Position numbers and translations under genes: made by a program. A DNA stretch of 64,000 nt from positions 71,643,634 to 71,707,633 of the forward strand of contig NC_133537.1 of assembly GCF_048544455.1 (NCBI RefSeq), written 5' to 3'. Below the pieces are notes generated by a model, which was not told where the DNA came from, searched no databases, and saw only the letters and a program-made list of their open reading frames with translations. The stretch's first letter is position 1, and the number at the start of each line of letters is the position of its first letter. Below are positions 50,431 to 63,975 of the stretch, piece after piece. This DNA comes from Silene latifolia (taxonomy: Eukaryota; Streptophyta; Magnoliopsida; Caryophyllales; Caryophyllaceae).

Positions 50431-50639
50431 CTAAAAGTCAGGATATCAGAATATCTAATCTTGAAATTCTTAGTCTTCTAGACCAAGCTCCCAAGAATAA
50501 AGAGACTCAAGAAAGTGAGATAAATTCCGAAAGCACTAATAAGAATTCTGACATACCTAACAAAATTGTTGAGAATAAAGAGACTATGAACTCTTTAAAT
50601 CTTAATAATGAATTTCTTCAAACCCTTGAGACTGTTGTT

Positions 50640-51000
50640 AGTCAAAAATGGTATATCAAAATTATCCTAAAAATTGATAATTATTTTTCAAAAGAATTTA
50701 TTGCTCTTATAGATAGCGGTGCAGATTTAAATGTTATTCAAAAAGGATTAGTTCCTACAAGGTATTTTGAAAAAACATCCCATACTCTTTCTCATGCAGG
50801 AGGAGAAAAATTAAATATTAAATTTAAACTTTCTAGAGCTTCTATTTGTGTTGATAGAAAATGTATTCCATTGAGTTTTCTTTTAGTCAAAAACAAATTA
50901 TCTACCAAAGTTATTCTTGGAACCCCATTTCTCAATAAAATTTATCCTTTTACTTGTGTAGACAAGGAAAAAATTGTTGCAACTTATGATGATGCTACAA
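50640..51000 (+). pseudogene. Caulimovirid aspartic protease region (fossil)
   Basis: Retropepsin-type active-site block ALIDSGADLNVIQKGLVP near 50703, then an ILGTPFL-type block (VILGTPFLNKIYPF) near 50915. Confidence 0.8.
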
Positions 51001-51349
51001 TAACTTTTAAATTTATAACAAAACCTCATCTAAAGATTTTGCATCAAATGTATGATCATTTGGTCTTAAAAGAAAACCAATTGGGGTTTTTAAAACAAGA
51101 AGATAATGTACTAACTATTGAAGAACGTCTTCAAAATCCTAAATTAAAGGACAAGATTAAAATTTTATCTGATTCTTTTTCCGCGGATATTTGTGGAGAA
51201 CACCATAATACTTTTTGGAATAGAAAGAAATATGTGGTGAATTACCTTATTAGGATGATTTTAAAGAAGATAATATCCCTACCAAGGCTAGACCATGTCA
51301 AATGAATTCAGAGTATCTAATACTCTGTAAGAATGAGATAACCTCTTTA

Positions 51350-52560
51350 TTAGAGAAAAATTAATTGGGCCATCAAAATATCCATGGTCGTGTACTGCTT
51401 TTTATGTTAATAAACATTCTGAACAGGAACGAGGAGTTCCTAGACTTGTGATCAATTACAAACCCTTGAACAAAGTTTTAAAATGGATTAGATATCCAAT
51501 ACCTAACAAAAAAGATCTTTTAGATAGACTATATGATTCTATCATATTCTCTAAATTTGATTTAAAATCAAGTTATTGGCGATTGATTGATCCTGCTGAT
51601 CGTTATAAAACAGCTTTTAATGTCCCTTTTGGACAATATGAATGGCATGTTATGCCTTTTGGACTTAAAAATGCTCCATCAGAATTTATGAAAATTATGA
51701 ATGAGATATTCAATATTTCTGAGTGACTTTATTATAGTCTATATTGATGATATCTTGGTTTTCTCAAAAACTATTGAGATGCATTTTAAGCATTTAGAGA
51801 TCTTTAAAAAGATTGTTATAAATAACGGGTTAGTAATATCCAAGCCAAAAATGATTTTATTTCAAACGAAAATCAGGTTTCTAGGTCATAATATTGAAAA
51901 GGGAAATATAATCCCTATCAATCGTAGTATAGAGTTCGGGTCAAAATTTCCTGACGAAATAACTGATAAAACTCAGTTACAAAGATTTTTAGGAAGCTTA
52001 AACTATATTTCCCCCTACTACAAGAACATTCCCCAGGACACGGCAATTCTTTATGAAAGGTTAAAGAAAAATGCCCAGCCTTGGACTGAAGAGCATTCTA
52101 ATGATGTCAGATTAATTAAAAGAAAAATTGTTTCTTTACCTTGTTTATCTCTTGCAAATCCCCATTGGAATAAAATAATTGAAACAGATGCCTCTGATAT
52201 AGGTTATGGTGGTATTTTAAAACAGGTTGATCCCACCAGTAAACAAGAATTTCTAGTCAGATTTTATTCTGGCAAATGGAATAATGCTCAAAAAAATTAT
52301 GCTACTATAGCAAAAGAAATTCTTGCTATAGTCAAATATGTTTTAAAATTCCAAGATGACTTATATAATAGACATTTTATTATTAAAACTGACTGCAAAG
52401 CAGCTAAGTTTATGTTTCTAAAAGACTTTAAACATGATGTTTCTAAACAAATGTATGCCAGATGGCAGGCCCATTTAGCCCCTTTCGATTTTACAATTAT
52501 TTACAAGAAAGGTGAAGATAATCACCTCCCTGATTTTTTGACAAGAGAATATTTATAATA
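51350..52560 (+). pseudogene. Caulimovirid reverse transcriptase and RNase H region (fossil)
   Basis: Reverse transcriptase blocks: INYKPLNKVLK, KFDLKSSYWRL, YEWHVMPFGLKNAPSEFMK and the YIDDILVFS catalytic box near 51740. The RNase H domain has IETDASDIGYGG near 52180 and IIKTDCKAAKFM near 52380. It ends with RWQAHLAPFDF and LPDFLTREYL, the usual end of the caulimovirid polymerase. Confidence 0.9.
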
Positions 52561-52576
52561 TTCTTTTCTTTTCAGG

Positions 52577-53772
52577 AATGCTTACCCGCAGTAAAGGCGA
52601 CCCCTCTAATAGAGGTGGTAGAGGACGTGGTAACTATTCATATAGAGGAGGAAATAGTTCTCGACATACCATAGCTCAATATGGTAATAGGAGGCTAATA
52701 GAAGAGACTTATCCGGAGCCAGTCAAAGCGAGCTCGAGGAATTCACAAGATGGAGGCAAATTCAAAGAAGAGAGACTGATATTCCTAGCTCTTCTTCCAA
52801 CCCCTCATTTTCTTCAGTTGTTCAAAACACTACACAAAAGGAAGATGAAATGCTTCAAAATGAAAATGAAAGAGTAATACTCTTACTCAATGAATCGGAT
52901 AAAAAATGGGAAGACAAGCCATGGATACTCTATGATAGATATTTAGGAGGACATGGTTATACTATGGAAACCTATAAACCCCGACATTTCTATGAGACAA
53001 TACTCTCTAGTAATGGTTGCACTTTCACCCATTTTACTGGGACAAATAAGGAAATTTATAATTTCTCTAAAATAATTATTGGACAGGTAATATCCATGAA
53101 CGACTGGGGAATATCTCCATTAACGAAAAAAAGCGAGTTGTGATAAGAAATGCACCAGTTAAATATAACTATTGGGATTATATCCAGGCCTTTGATAAGG
53201 TATTTCTTTATGAAAACGATAAACGAAGTCATACTTGGTTTATTAAAATTAATTCTGATGTTTATAATCATGACCTTCCAATATGGTTGGTTAATTGGTG
53301 GCGTTTTTATGGCACCTCAGAGAATATTCTACCATCCGTTCTAAGAGAATATTTTGATAAATGGATGATGGTAATACCATCAGCACAAGATAAACATAAT
53401 ATGGTTCCTGAGAATATGAGATTTTTCATATAATTCTCTATTCCATGGATCTGGAGAACCAGACCTGTAACAGGTTATAACCAAAGATTCTTTTGCCTCA
53501 AACGAAGATCATATTCTCGGTTTTGGGAAACGATGGTAAGAGAAAATGACCAAGGACAGTTAAACTGCACTCCTACCATAGAACTTCTTAAAGAAAGAAT
53601 TAGCTCTTATACGAGTTTAAGAGAAATTGAAGATAAAGAATTTAGGGAAAAAGAAAAAGCTCGATTCCTTGAGATTTTGGATGATGATGAATCCATGGAT
53701 ATCCATGAAGCTTCTGAGGAAGAAATTATCAAAGCATACATGGATGGTCTAAAAAAGACCCTTAAGCTGTAG
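52577..53772 (+). pseudogene. Caulimovirid downstream coding block of unknown function (fossil)
   Basis: After the polymerase: a Gly/Arg-rich start (GGRGRGNYSYRGG), a Trp/Tyr-rich central part (KPWILYDRYLGGHGY, WGISPL, YNYWDYIQAFDKVF, LPIWLVNWWRFYG) and an acidic helical C-terminus. A second coding block in this place occurs in florendovirus-like genomes. I do not know its function. Confidence 0.55.
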
Positions 53773-54094
53773 AAAGAAGGAGATAAGAGATCCTCAAAAA
53801 GTGACACATCAATGGCTTCAAACAACAGCCATAATTCTCTCAGCACTCTTCTACAAGATGCTCAAGACCCAGATGACAATTCTCAAATTAATAAAATCAC
53901 AGCCTTTTTACAAGGAGGAAATTAATTATTTAAAACAGTTGTTAAAAGACCTGTTTCTACTTTAGGCATTTTTATAATGCTATAGTCTTTCTACTGTAAG
54001 GCATTTTTATAATGCTATTACACTATTGTATAATTATGTAGTTTGTAACGTAACCGCTTACGCTTGCATTTTTGTTTGTTTGTACCCCCACTTT

Positions 54095-54220
54095 CCTATA
54101 TAAGGGGGCTCTAGTTTTCTTACAGAGGCAGGTTCTTCCAACCCCTCTCTCTAGCTCTCTCCCTCTCTCTCTTGTAAAAAACCATCTCCGTTAATCAATA
54201 AAATCCTGTTCTGAGCACAA
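54095..54220 (+). promoter_or_regulatory. Caulimovirid intergenic promoter and poly(A) signal
   Basis: A TATA box CCTATATAAGGGGGC at 54104-54118 is followed about 30 nt on by a CT-rich initiator-leader (CTCTCTCTAGCTCTCTCC). AATAAA lies at 54199-54204. The arrangement mirrors the pregenomic RNA promoter and terminator of caulimovirids. Confidence 0.7.
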
Positions 54221-54562
54221 CCTTTGATTTTGTAAGTATTTTAATTCTGTACTTTTATTTTCTTTTTTATTTATCTTATTTATTTTAAGGATGAGCCTTA
54301 TAGGCTAAATCCTTTGTGTTGCACTATGTCTTACTAAACCGATTAATTAAAAGTACCAAGGTAATAATATTACAAAAGGTGGTGGTGCTTTGATACTCTG
54401 ATATGGTCCGGCTGATAGTTAAAAATTTTGTTACTACCAATTATTATATTCTCTTAGGTCCGTTCAGTTTGCCCGTTCTACCGAAAGATAGGCGATTGGG
54501 GTGTTGTGAAGTGGACACTGAGTTATAGTAAATGATAGTTAATTTTTTTGTAAAAACCTTGA

Positions 54563-55563
<1,001 letters not shown>

Positions 55564-55577
55564 TACTATATATATAA

Positions 55578-56398
55578 TCCGGAAACCAAGGGATTTCAAT
55601 AATATAAATAAATAAATCTATATAAATTAGTTATACTATATAGTTTTAATCGATAGCGCGGTGTGATAGACCTGACCAAAGGACTTCGGTGTAAATATTA
55701 TATAGTTTTGGTTGAAGTATAAATTTACAGAACACCAGAATATGCTGATTTTCCTTAAAATAAACATGTCTCACTTATGATATTAATTACTATAAAGATG
55801 TTAATTATTTGACATACACAAATATAATATAAGTATGTTATATTATGGAAACTATTAAAAGGTAAATAAATTAAGTTAGATTTCCAAAAAAATATAATAT
55901 TCTATAATTATTTCGATTTGATTTAATGCATATATATGTAATATATAAGCGTCTTAAAATTGCATGCCTAAATAGTAAAAGTAATTCTATTAGTAGTGAC
56001 AAAAATTGTAGTAACATTGGATATAGTACTATCAAAGTAACAATAGTAGCAGCGAGTAGGAGTAGTTAAAGTAATAAAAGTAACAACGAGAGTAGTGAAA
56101 TTATCAATATTAATGCGACAGTAGTAAACGTAACAATAATTACGGCGGGAGTAGTGAAAGTAACACTAGTAAAGTATATATGAACAATTAGGTAACCAAT
56201 CGAGCTAAGTAAAATATTAATAGCGGGAGTAATGAATTTATCTCATAATTTATTTTATCGTAATTTTAAGATATATCATATAAAAATATATTAATAATAA
56301 ATTTATGAGTTAAACAACTTTAAAATAGTTTTATTTAATTGAAAATAAATTTTAATACTAAATAGAGGTAGGCCGGACTAGCCGGGCACCAATACTAG
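55578..56398 (+). mobile_element. Non-autonomous Helitron, copy B
   Basis: 821 bp from TCCGGAAACC (preceded by A) to CTAG (56395-56398) followed by T, so it sits in the A|T context Helitrons use. The hairpin is GGCCGGACTAGCCGGGC. It is head to tail with copy A, 14 bp apart, and differs from it by many substitutions and indels. Confidence 0.8.
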
Positions 56399-56734
56399 TA
56401 AGTTAAAATGACTGAAACCTGTGATCAATGAATTAGAAGAACTAGAAATTACTGTAAATGTCAAAATTGACAGAGTAAAATGCCAAAAGTAGTCCTTTAG
56501 AACCTGATGCCTAAACAAAACAGCAGTTCTTTATATTTTCATCCCAAGTTACATTACCGTAAGCTAAACCAGTAATTAGGACATTCGGTCAACTTCTATA
56601 ATACGTATTGATAGATTACTTACCATCCAGAATTGCATAACCAAATAAATTCTAGTTGAATTAAGCAAGAAACAAGTTTCTAAGCCAAAAAAAAAGGAGA
56701 AAAAAATGATCAAGACGAAAGGACTAATATATAC
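56399..56734 (-). other. GLR intron remnant
   Basis: Non-coding sequence after the splice donor of the GLR exon piece at 56735. No gene seen. It is followed at lower coordinates by the Helitron pair. Confidence 0.55.
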
Positions 56735-56813
56735 CTCCAATAGTTCCAATGTATCCACTGCAATTTGTGTCATGAACAATGATGTTTACCTTGCTACCAT
56801 TCAAAATACCCGG
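56735..56813 (-). pseudogene. GLR3-like glutamate receptor, 5' exon piece
   Basis: The minus strand reads GILNGSKVNIIVHDTNCSGY then IGTIG, ending at a donor (GGAG|GTATAT). This is the LxGTKLNxxxxDTNCSGFxG block near the start of the ANF receptor domain of plant GLR3 proteins. The exon's beginning is replaced by hAT copy 2 at about 56814. About 200 family residues that should follow are not found anywhere between here and 26143, so the gene is gapped as well as interrupted. It lies in the right order and strand for the exons at 21451-26143. Confidence 0.75.
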
Positions 56814-56817
56814 TTGA

Positions 56818-59741
56818 TTTAATTAATTGACTAATTGTTTATATTTATTGATTTAATTATACGTTAAACTTATTGAAGATTGAAGGCTTGTTATTAAACC
56901 AATTGTGTGATTATGCTTCAAGATATTTCTGGTTAATTGTTCTTACCTTGTTTGAATAGTTTCTTAATTCTTATTTGGTTTGCTATTTTGGGATTTTGCT
57001 ATTTGTTAAATCTTCAATCACGTCTTCTAGTTTTAGAAAACACTAATCCGGGTATGAAAAGCGAAAGAAAAAAAAAGAATTGAAGAATTGAATCAATCTC
57101 AAAAGGGGGCTCTTGATAAATTTTTACCCTTATAAATAAGATGACGGATTGTGATGAGAATTTTGATGACCCGACACCCTTTGTTGATGATGGTTTAAAG
57201 GAAAATTCTGGAAATAACAATGTTCAAAGCAATAGTGGTAACAATGATAATCATATTCTAAGTGATAGTGAAACTCACAAAGATATCGATAATAAGGAAA
57301 AATTTGGATTTGATATATTTGATCCTAGAAATTGGGATGCTTTAGATTTTAAGATGGTTGATGTTGTTGTCGAGGAGGGCCTTAAAAGAGATATGACTAT
57401 TGATCAAGGTCCGAGGGATAACCTCGGTAGATATTTCTCATCCACTTTTTATACTAGAATTTTACCGAATGGAGAAAAATGCGACAGAGATTGGCTTGTT
57501 TATTCAAAATAGCTTGATAGAGTCTTTTCTTTTTGTTGTAAAGTGTGTATTAAAGGTTCTACAAGAAGAGGTGGATTAGCAACATATGGTTATGATAGTT
57601 GGGTACATCTTAGTGGTAGGCTTAAAGAACAAGAATCAAGTTCAGAGCATATTCAAAATATGACCACATGGTATGATTTGCGTTTGAGACTTCGGAATAA
57701 TCAAACAATTGATAGTATAAATCAATCTCAGATTAAAAAAGAAAAGGAGCATTGGTATCAAGTTTTGTTGAGAATAATTTCAATTGTGAAGTTTCTTGCT
57801 AATCATAATTTAGCGTTTCGAGGTCACAAGGAGCGTTTGTACGAGGGTAATAATGGAAACTTTTTGAGTCTAATAGAAATGTTGGCTGAGTTTGATCCTA
57901 TTATTCAAGAGCATGTTCGAAGGATCATAAATCATGAGACTCATATTCATTACCTTGGTCACAGAATTCAAAATGAATTAATACTTTTGCTTTCCTCTCG
58001 AATAAAGTCTGAAATCGTTAGAAAAGTAAAACAAGCAAAATATTTCTCCGTGAGACTTGATTGTACCCCTGATAGTAGCCATCAAGAACAAATGACTATG
58101 ATATTAAGATATGTTGATGTCTCTTCAAAATGTTTTACCATCGAAGAATCCTTTGTGGGTTTTTTTAATGTCAATGATACCACAGGTCAGGGCCTTTTCG
58201 ATGTTCTACAAGTTGAACTAAAAAATATGGGTCTTGACATAGATGATGTAAGATGGCAAGGTTATGATAATGGATCAAATATGAAAGGGAAGCACCAAGG
58301 AGTTCAAAAGAAATTGATAGATATAAATCCCCGAGCTTAGTATATGCCTTGTGGTTGTCATAGTCTTAATTTGATATTGTGTTATATGGCTGAAACCTCT
58401 GGTAAAGCTAGATAATTTTTGGGAATTATTCAACGCATCTACACGATGTTTGCGAATTCAAATAAAAGATGGAAAATTTTTCAGGATAATGTAAAAAAAG
58501 TTAACTCTTATACCATTATCAGTCACTCGTTGGGAGAGTCGTATTGAAAGTATAAAGGCTATAAGATTCCAAATAGGAGACCTACGAGAAGCTTTGCTTG
58601 ATGTAGCTGAAAAAGATAATGATTCCAAAATAAGGAGTGAAGCAAAATCTCTTGCGTAGAATGAACTTGGTGATTTTGAGTTTTTAGTGGCAATAATCAT
58701 TTGGTATGAAATGTTGTACCATGTTAATTTAGTGAGCAAGAGTTTGCAATTGAAGGATATGTTTATAGATGTTGCAATTAAAGAGATGAAGGGTTTAGTT
58801 ACTTTCTTTGAGGAATTCAGAGAAACTGGTATTGAGAACACTATTGAAAAAGCTAAAAAGATTGCTCTTGAAATAAATATCAACCCCGTATTTCCTCAAA
58901 GACGAGTAATTCGAAGAAAGAGGCAATTTGATGAAAATCAAGATGACCCATCGGTGGTTAATAATCAATGTGCTGAGGAATCATTCAGGGTTAATTATTT
59001 TTTATTCATTGTTGATCAAGCTATTGCATCATTAAAATGGAGGTTTGAAAAATATCAAGAGTTTGAAAATATCTTTGGCTTCTTATTTAAGACTTCTCTC
59101 CAAGGAAGACAAGCGCTTAAAATTATGTTGCAATGGTCTCGAAGATGCCCTTAAGAAAGATGAACAAGCTAATATTAATGCAAATGATTTATACATGGAG
59201 TTAAAGTTTTTGAGGGAGATCTTGCCGAAGGAGAAATTGGAACTGGTTGAGGTGTTAAACTACATGAAGAATTTTAGTTGTTTTCCTAATGTGATTATTT
59301 CATATAGAGTCATGCTTACTATTCCAGTAACTGTTGCAAGTGTGGAAAGAAGTTTTTCGAAACTCAAATTGTTGAAATCTTATTTGCGAACTACAATGTC
59401 ACAAGAAAGGCTCAATGGTTTGGCGTTGATAGCGATCGAGAATGATATTTTAGAGCAATTGGAATATAAAGATATAGTTAATGTGTTTGCTTCTCAGAAC
59501 GCAAGGAGGCCAATATTCAAGCGGGATTAATAATGTCGTCGAATATTATTTTATTGTCTATTTTTGTAACTTATGACAAAGTACTGCATTTTATATTTAA
59601 TGTTTTGCCAAAAAACAATAATTTTATATTGGTTTTATTATAAAATATGAATTTTTTGTATTATATTTTATAAGTCTTCGCCTCTTGGGGCCTCCGTCTT
59701 ACATTTTGAACAGGGCCACCAAACGTTACGGGCCGCCCCTG
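56818..59741 (+). mobile_element. hAT transposon, copy 2, 5'-truncated
   Basis: Aligns with hAT copy 1 from about 3730 to its right end. It lacks the first 380 bp including the left inverted repeat, and its left edge abuts the GLR exon piece. The right inverted repeat GGGCCGCCCCTG and the AACCCAAA beyond it (59742-59749) are the same as in copy 1. It cannot be excised by hAT transposase for want of one end. Confidence 0.95.
57141..59530 (+). pseudogene. hAT transposase, copy 2, broken
   Basis: Same protein as in copy 1. This copy keeps the frame through the zinc finger, where copy 1 has shifted, but has TAG for GAG just before it (57510-57512). It reads AGA where copy 1 has its stop (about 58563). 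It has further defects: TAG at 58338, stops near 58411 and 58658, an extra base near 58497 and a small deletion near 59088. Open pieces are 57141-57512, 57543-58340, 58687-59154 and 59045-59530. It is more decayed than copy 1. Confidence 0.85.
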
Positions 59742-60796
59742 AACCCAAATAATTTAGTTTTTAAGTGATATTTAAACTAAAAAACGTTTTTAAGTAGTTT
59801 TTAATGTAAAATCGTTTTTAAAGCCGAGATCTATCTAGTAATTGACATGCATGTCATTTTAAATGGAACTTAAAATAGAAAAATCTAAAGAAAAAAATAA
59901 TTTTAAATTAAAAATTAATACCCATACCTCTAATAAATTGTGAAGTGATGAAAGCAAGATTGATGTTGGCAAAAAGGAGCAATTCAGTGGAAAATTTAAG
60001 GCTTGATACATCTCGTTTAAACAAAATTATGTGAGCCTTCTTTCATTTTCCTTGTTTTGTTTTGTTGGAAATCAAAGCGAAAGAATGGTTTACATCTATT
60101 TGGTTTTTATGTTTTGGAAAAGGGAAGAGGAGAATAAAAAGAAATATTTAAAGTCTTTAACTCCGTGTAAAGTGAAGGGATGATGGACATTTGAGGTGTC
60201 CTCATATTATGAATGTTGGTTTAGGTGTCCATGAAGGATGAGGAGATGGGCACGTAAGTGTCCATTTGGCCCAATTATTCTAATTTACCATTTGTCTTAT
60301 AACTGACTCGATTTTAATTTATAAGATAAGTTTTGAGATTTTTTTAATACGATAATTTTATTTTTAAGACAGAAAATATTTCAAACCGAAAAAATTTTCA
60401 TAATATTAATGGTGTAACTGACGGAAGTGAGACTCAACTACTTAAATAACTTGGTCTGGTCACGCGTTGACAATAATCGCGTTATAGATATGTTAATAAC
60501 ACATAATATGTTATTTTACTTTTCGAGAAAAAGACGGGTATATATTACAAAGTCAAACGAGGTCAAGTAAATGAAAATTTTAAATATTTAAGACGGAATC
60601 AAATAATGATTAACAAAAGAGTTATGTCCGTTTTAAGTTGGGACAATTTTTTTTTTTAAAATGCTAGTAAAACAAACTAAAATAAATATGATTTTTAGAG
60701 AGAACTAAGAAGGGTTAAAAAGGTATTGGTTTAGAAAAATAAAAATGTGAAATTTTGTCCATCCTGCGAAAGGGGGTCTAGTAGTTTTAAAATCTA
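59742..60796. repeat. Right flank of hAT copy 2, shared with 6669-7800
   Basis: See 6669-7800. The match ends at 60796 ('gttttaaaatct'), where this copy has about 800 bases not present in the other. No gene is seen except the candidate short exon at 59928-60011. Confidence 0.9.
59928..60011 (-). other. Possible signal-peptide exon of the GLR gene
   Basis: 84-nt minus-strand frame MYQALNF...LLE with a hydrophobic core and donor GAG|GTATGG, the counterpart of 6855-6938. The frame and donor are kept in both copies despite substitutions. If real, the hAT insertion lies in GLR intron 1. Weak, since 28 residues cannot be assigned to a family by eye. Confidence 0.3.
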
Positions 60797-61079
60797 ACAA
60801 AATACGAGTTAAAATAAGAAGAATTTATAAAAGAGATTCAAAATTACGGGGTGTTACAAATTATATGTTTGGTTTTAGTCTTTAACTAGTAAAGTTTCTA
60901 CCTGTTGGATTGTTGATATTAGATGGTATTTTATTAGTGTTTGTATAACAATGGGTTTGGTTATTACAAATAATATCAATTGGGTGAAGCTGTGTGAATT
61001 GGATGACTTAATTGCTTGTTTATGGGTCCAAATCTTGTGTTAAATCTTTGGGTGTGTCTTAAAGTGTCTTAATTTGATG
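60797..61079. other. Sequence absent from the other duplicate; no gene seen
   Basis: The first 60 bases end in CGGGGTGTTACA, like a chromovirus-type LTR 3' end. The rest is unassigned. It is the left part of the 800 bases missing at 7800. Confidence 0.45.
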
Positions 61080-62748
61080 TGACTCATATTTGTGCATATT
61101 TAGTCCTCGAATTAACCTCGTTCTCATGCTTTCTAGCGACTATTAGGGTCATTTCTTATCTTTAGTTCCCCATTTTGCATATTCTTTGAGGTTTTGTGTC
61201 CTTGGTAGGAGAGGATTGCTAGTCTTGCATTTATGGAGCAAAATGAAGCTAAATGGATTGCATCTAATGACCAAGTATCGAAGAGGAGACCAAAACTAAA
61301 GGCTTAAGCAAATAAAACAAGTGAATTGGGCAATGATGAAGATCCCCAAGACCCTAAGGCAGTCCCCACGGATTGTTAGGCAGTCAAGAATAAGAGAAAA
61401 AACCGTGTCCCAGAATCCGGGCGTCCCGAGCTCAGCACGGGCGTCTCAAGCCAGGATCCGCGCGTCCCAAGGCTCGGCTCGAGCGGATATTCTCACAGGA
61501 CCCAGGCATTCTTCAGCCAGCTCGCTCGTGGCCTTGAGGGTCTTGCAACCCAGCTCGCTCGTGTCCCTATGGGACTTGCAAATTGTCAACTTCTCTAGGG
61601 TCTTAATCGTCATTTAAGCCCTTAGTAACCCTAATCCTTGTACATAATTTTAGTATAAATACCCTATTGTACTACCTAGATTAGCATCATCTAATAATCA
61701 TCTCTTAATCAAGTATTAATTTCTCTTAATTTAGTCTTAATTCAAGTTGTAATACACATTTCAATATTAATAACATCTTAATTTTTCCTAATCTCTCAAT
61801 TGTTCATAGTTTTAGTTGGGTAATTAGAAGATTATTTGGGGTTTATTGGAGGATTGACAACCTTCCATGAATCATCAAGTTTACTTCTATTATTATTTGC
61901 TTTATTATTTGGATCATCTCAAGTAGGTATAATCCCTTTTACCTTTGCTTAATTATTGTTAATTACATCACTTGTTCATCATGTTTTGCTTTGTTAGTAT
62001 GATTGACAACCTTATTAGCATGTTAAACTTGATCATGAGTGAGTAGTCTCTTAAGCTAGGGTTAATGAGGAATTAGGGGAATCAATCAGGGGATTAAATC
62101 TATGCTAAAATTAATATGCTTTCATAATTGAATACTTGCTTGTGGTGATTTCAACTTATGCACATATTATGTTTGATGAAATGCTAGACTATGAAACCTT
62201 ACATTTTATACCCATCTCTTATCTTTTCAATGAGGCTTGTAAGATACAAACCAACTCAAGCCTTGTTAGACCATGCATAGAGTTGAATAGGAAGAGACTA
62301 AATCGACTTGTAGGTGTTGTAAAGTCTTGATCGACTCGGCTCCGGGACCTAAATCTTCCTAGGAATTGTAAGATATACACTAACTCGATTCCATCACAAC
62401 AATAAGTTGCTTGCATATATTTGAGAACATGTTTGTATGATCTATTTCCATGATTCCCTTATGAACCCATGACACCCTTGCCCTTAATCAATTGTTTAAA
62501 AAACCCCTTTAATTACTTTACTTCGTTTTCTTAATTTACATTCATCTTGTTGAATAGTTTAGATTACATCTCATCTCAACCCAAATTTGTGAAACTCTAA
62601 GACATAAACTACTTGCAATTGAAATCCTAAATCAATACCCGTCCCTTGGGATCTGACCTTTACTTACCACTCCACTAAAGAGTAGTTTGTAGAGTTAGAA
62701 ATATTGTTTTGGTTGATAGCATTAACGACGAGCAATAACTTAACACCA
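61080..62748 (+). repeat. Athila-like 5' LTR
   Basis: The start is approximate (TGTGACTCATATTTGTGC). The end is ...TAACACCA, 4 nt before the primer site. The 3' two thirds are repeated at 7801-8957. A GC-rich segment at 61410-61570 repeats a CGTCCC/GCTCG phrase several times. Confidence 0.75.
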
Positions 62749-62752
62749 AAAA

Positions 62753-62770
62753 TGGCGCCGTTGCCGGGGA
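62753..62770 (+). other. Primer binding site (tRNA-Asp)
   Basis: TGGCGCCGTTGCCGGGGA, an 18-nt complement of the 3' end of plant tRNA-Asp; typical of Athila/Tat-type elements. Confidence 0.95.
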
Positions 62771-62885
62771 CGGTGTTCAATTGATTTGATTTTCGTTATT
62801 TGTTTTTAGTTGTGTCTTTCTTTACCTTGGGGAACTCATCTCCTCAAGGTTCTTCTAATTGTTTTCTAGTTGTTTGATATTTTGC

Positions 62886-63975
62886 ATGACTAGGAGATCC
62901 CAAGGTAATCCATTACCTATTGATCTTGAGATTGAAAGGATCTTAACCAACAATAGAAGAGTTGCTAGAGGTAGTTCAAGAGTTTTGGGTATTGGAGAGG
63001 TTGTAGACATTCAACCAAATAACATTGAGTTTGTCAACCCTTTTGCAAGAGAAGGAGAGGATAACCCAATTCCAAACCAACTACAAAATCAACCAATAAT
63101 GCCTAAATTCTCATCTCATTCCGTACCAACCGAGGAGAACCTACCAAACGGTACTCCTACACCACCGCATTTAACCAATAATTTCATTGCGAAATCCGCA
63201 TTCATACAATTAGTTGAGAGAAGTCACTTTGGAGGGATGCCTAGTGAGGATCCTCATTTACATATGGAGACTTTTTGTGACTATTGTGATGCAATTTCTC
63301 AAACCGGAGTTACTCAAGACCAAATTCGGTGGGTGTTGTTTCCTTTTTCCTTGATCGGAACTGCAAAGCAATGGTTGAAGAGCCTAGACAAGGCTACCCT
63401 TGGTATTGATTCATGGAAGAAGTTAGCACTTGCCTTTTACAAGAAATTATATCCTCCGGAGAAGACTAACATGTTGAGAGCCCAAATCACCGGGTTCAAG
63501 CAAAGGGATGAAGAATCATTATATGAAACATGAGAGAGATTTAAGGACACTTGTCGCTCTTGTCCACACCATGGACTTAGTGAGTGGTTCATTGTTGAAC
63601 AATTTTGAAATGGCTTATATGAAGACTCACGCAATGTGCTTAATATGGGATCCAATGGGAGGTTTACCGAAGTTGATGAAAACTAAACATGGGGCAAAAT
63701 CGAAGAGATGACGGTTCATAATTCCCAATATAGTAGGCCTCGAAAGGCCACTAGAGGAGGAAAGCATGAGGTAGATTCCGTCTCTCAATTGGGTGCTCAA
63801 CTAAGTGCTCATATCGATACCATCAACTTGAAGTTTGAGAAGGCCATGGCTAAGCTTGAAGAGGCTTCGAAATCACCCAAACGACATGTCAATGTTATGA
63901 TAGCATCATCCTCAATCCCAAATGGAATATGTGAAAGCTGTGGAACCTTGGGACATGATCAAAACGAGTGTAGGG
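62886..63975 (+). pseudogene. Athila-like gag region (fossil, partial)
   Basis: Capsid-type gag of the Ty3/gypsy element. Blocks include IQLVERSHFGGMPSEDPHLH, WVLFPFSLIGTAKQWLKSL and SWKKLALAFYKKLYPPEKTN. A zinc knuckle CESCGTLGHDQNEC lies near 63933-63974. It is broken, and continues beyond the window edge. Confidence 0.85.
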
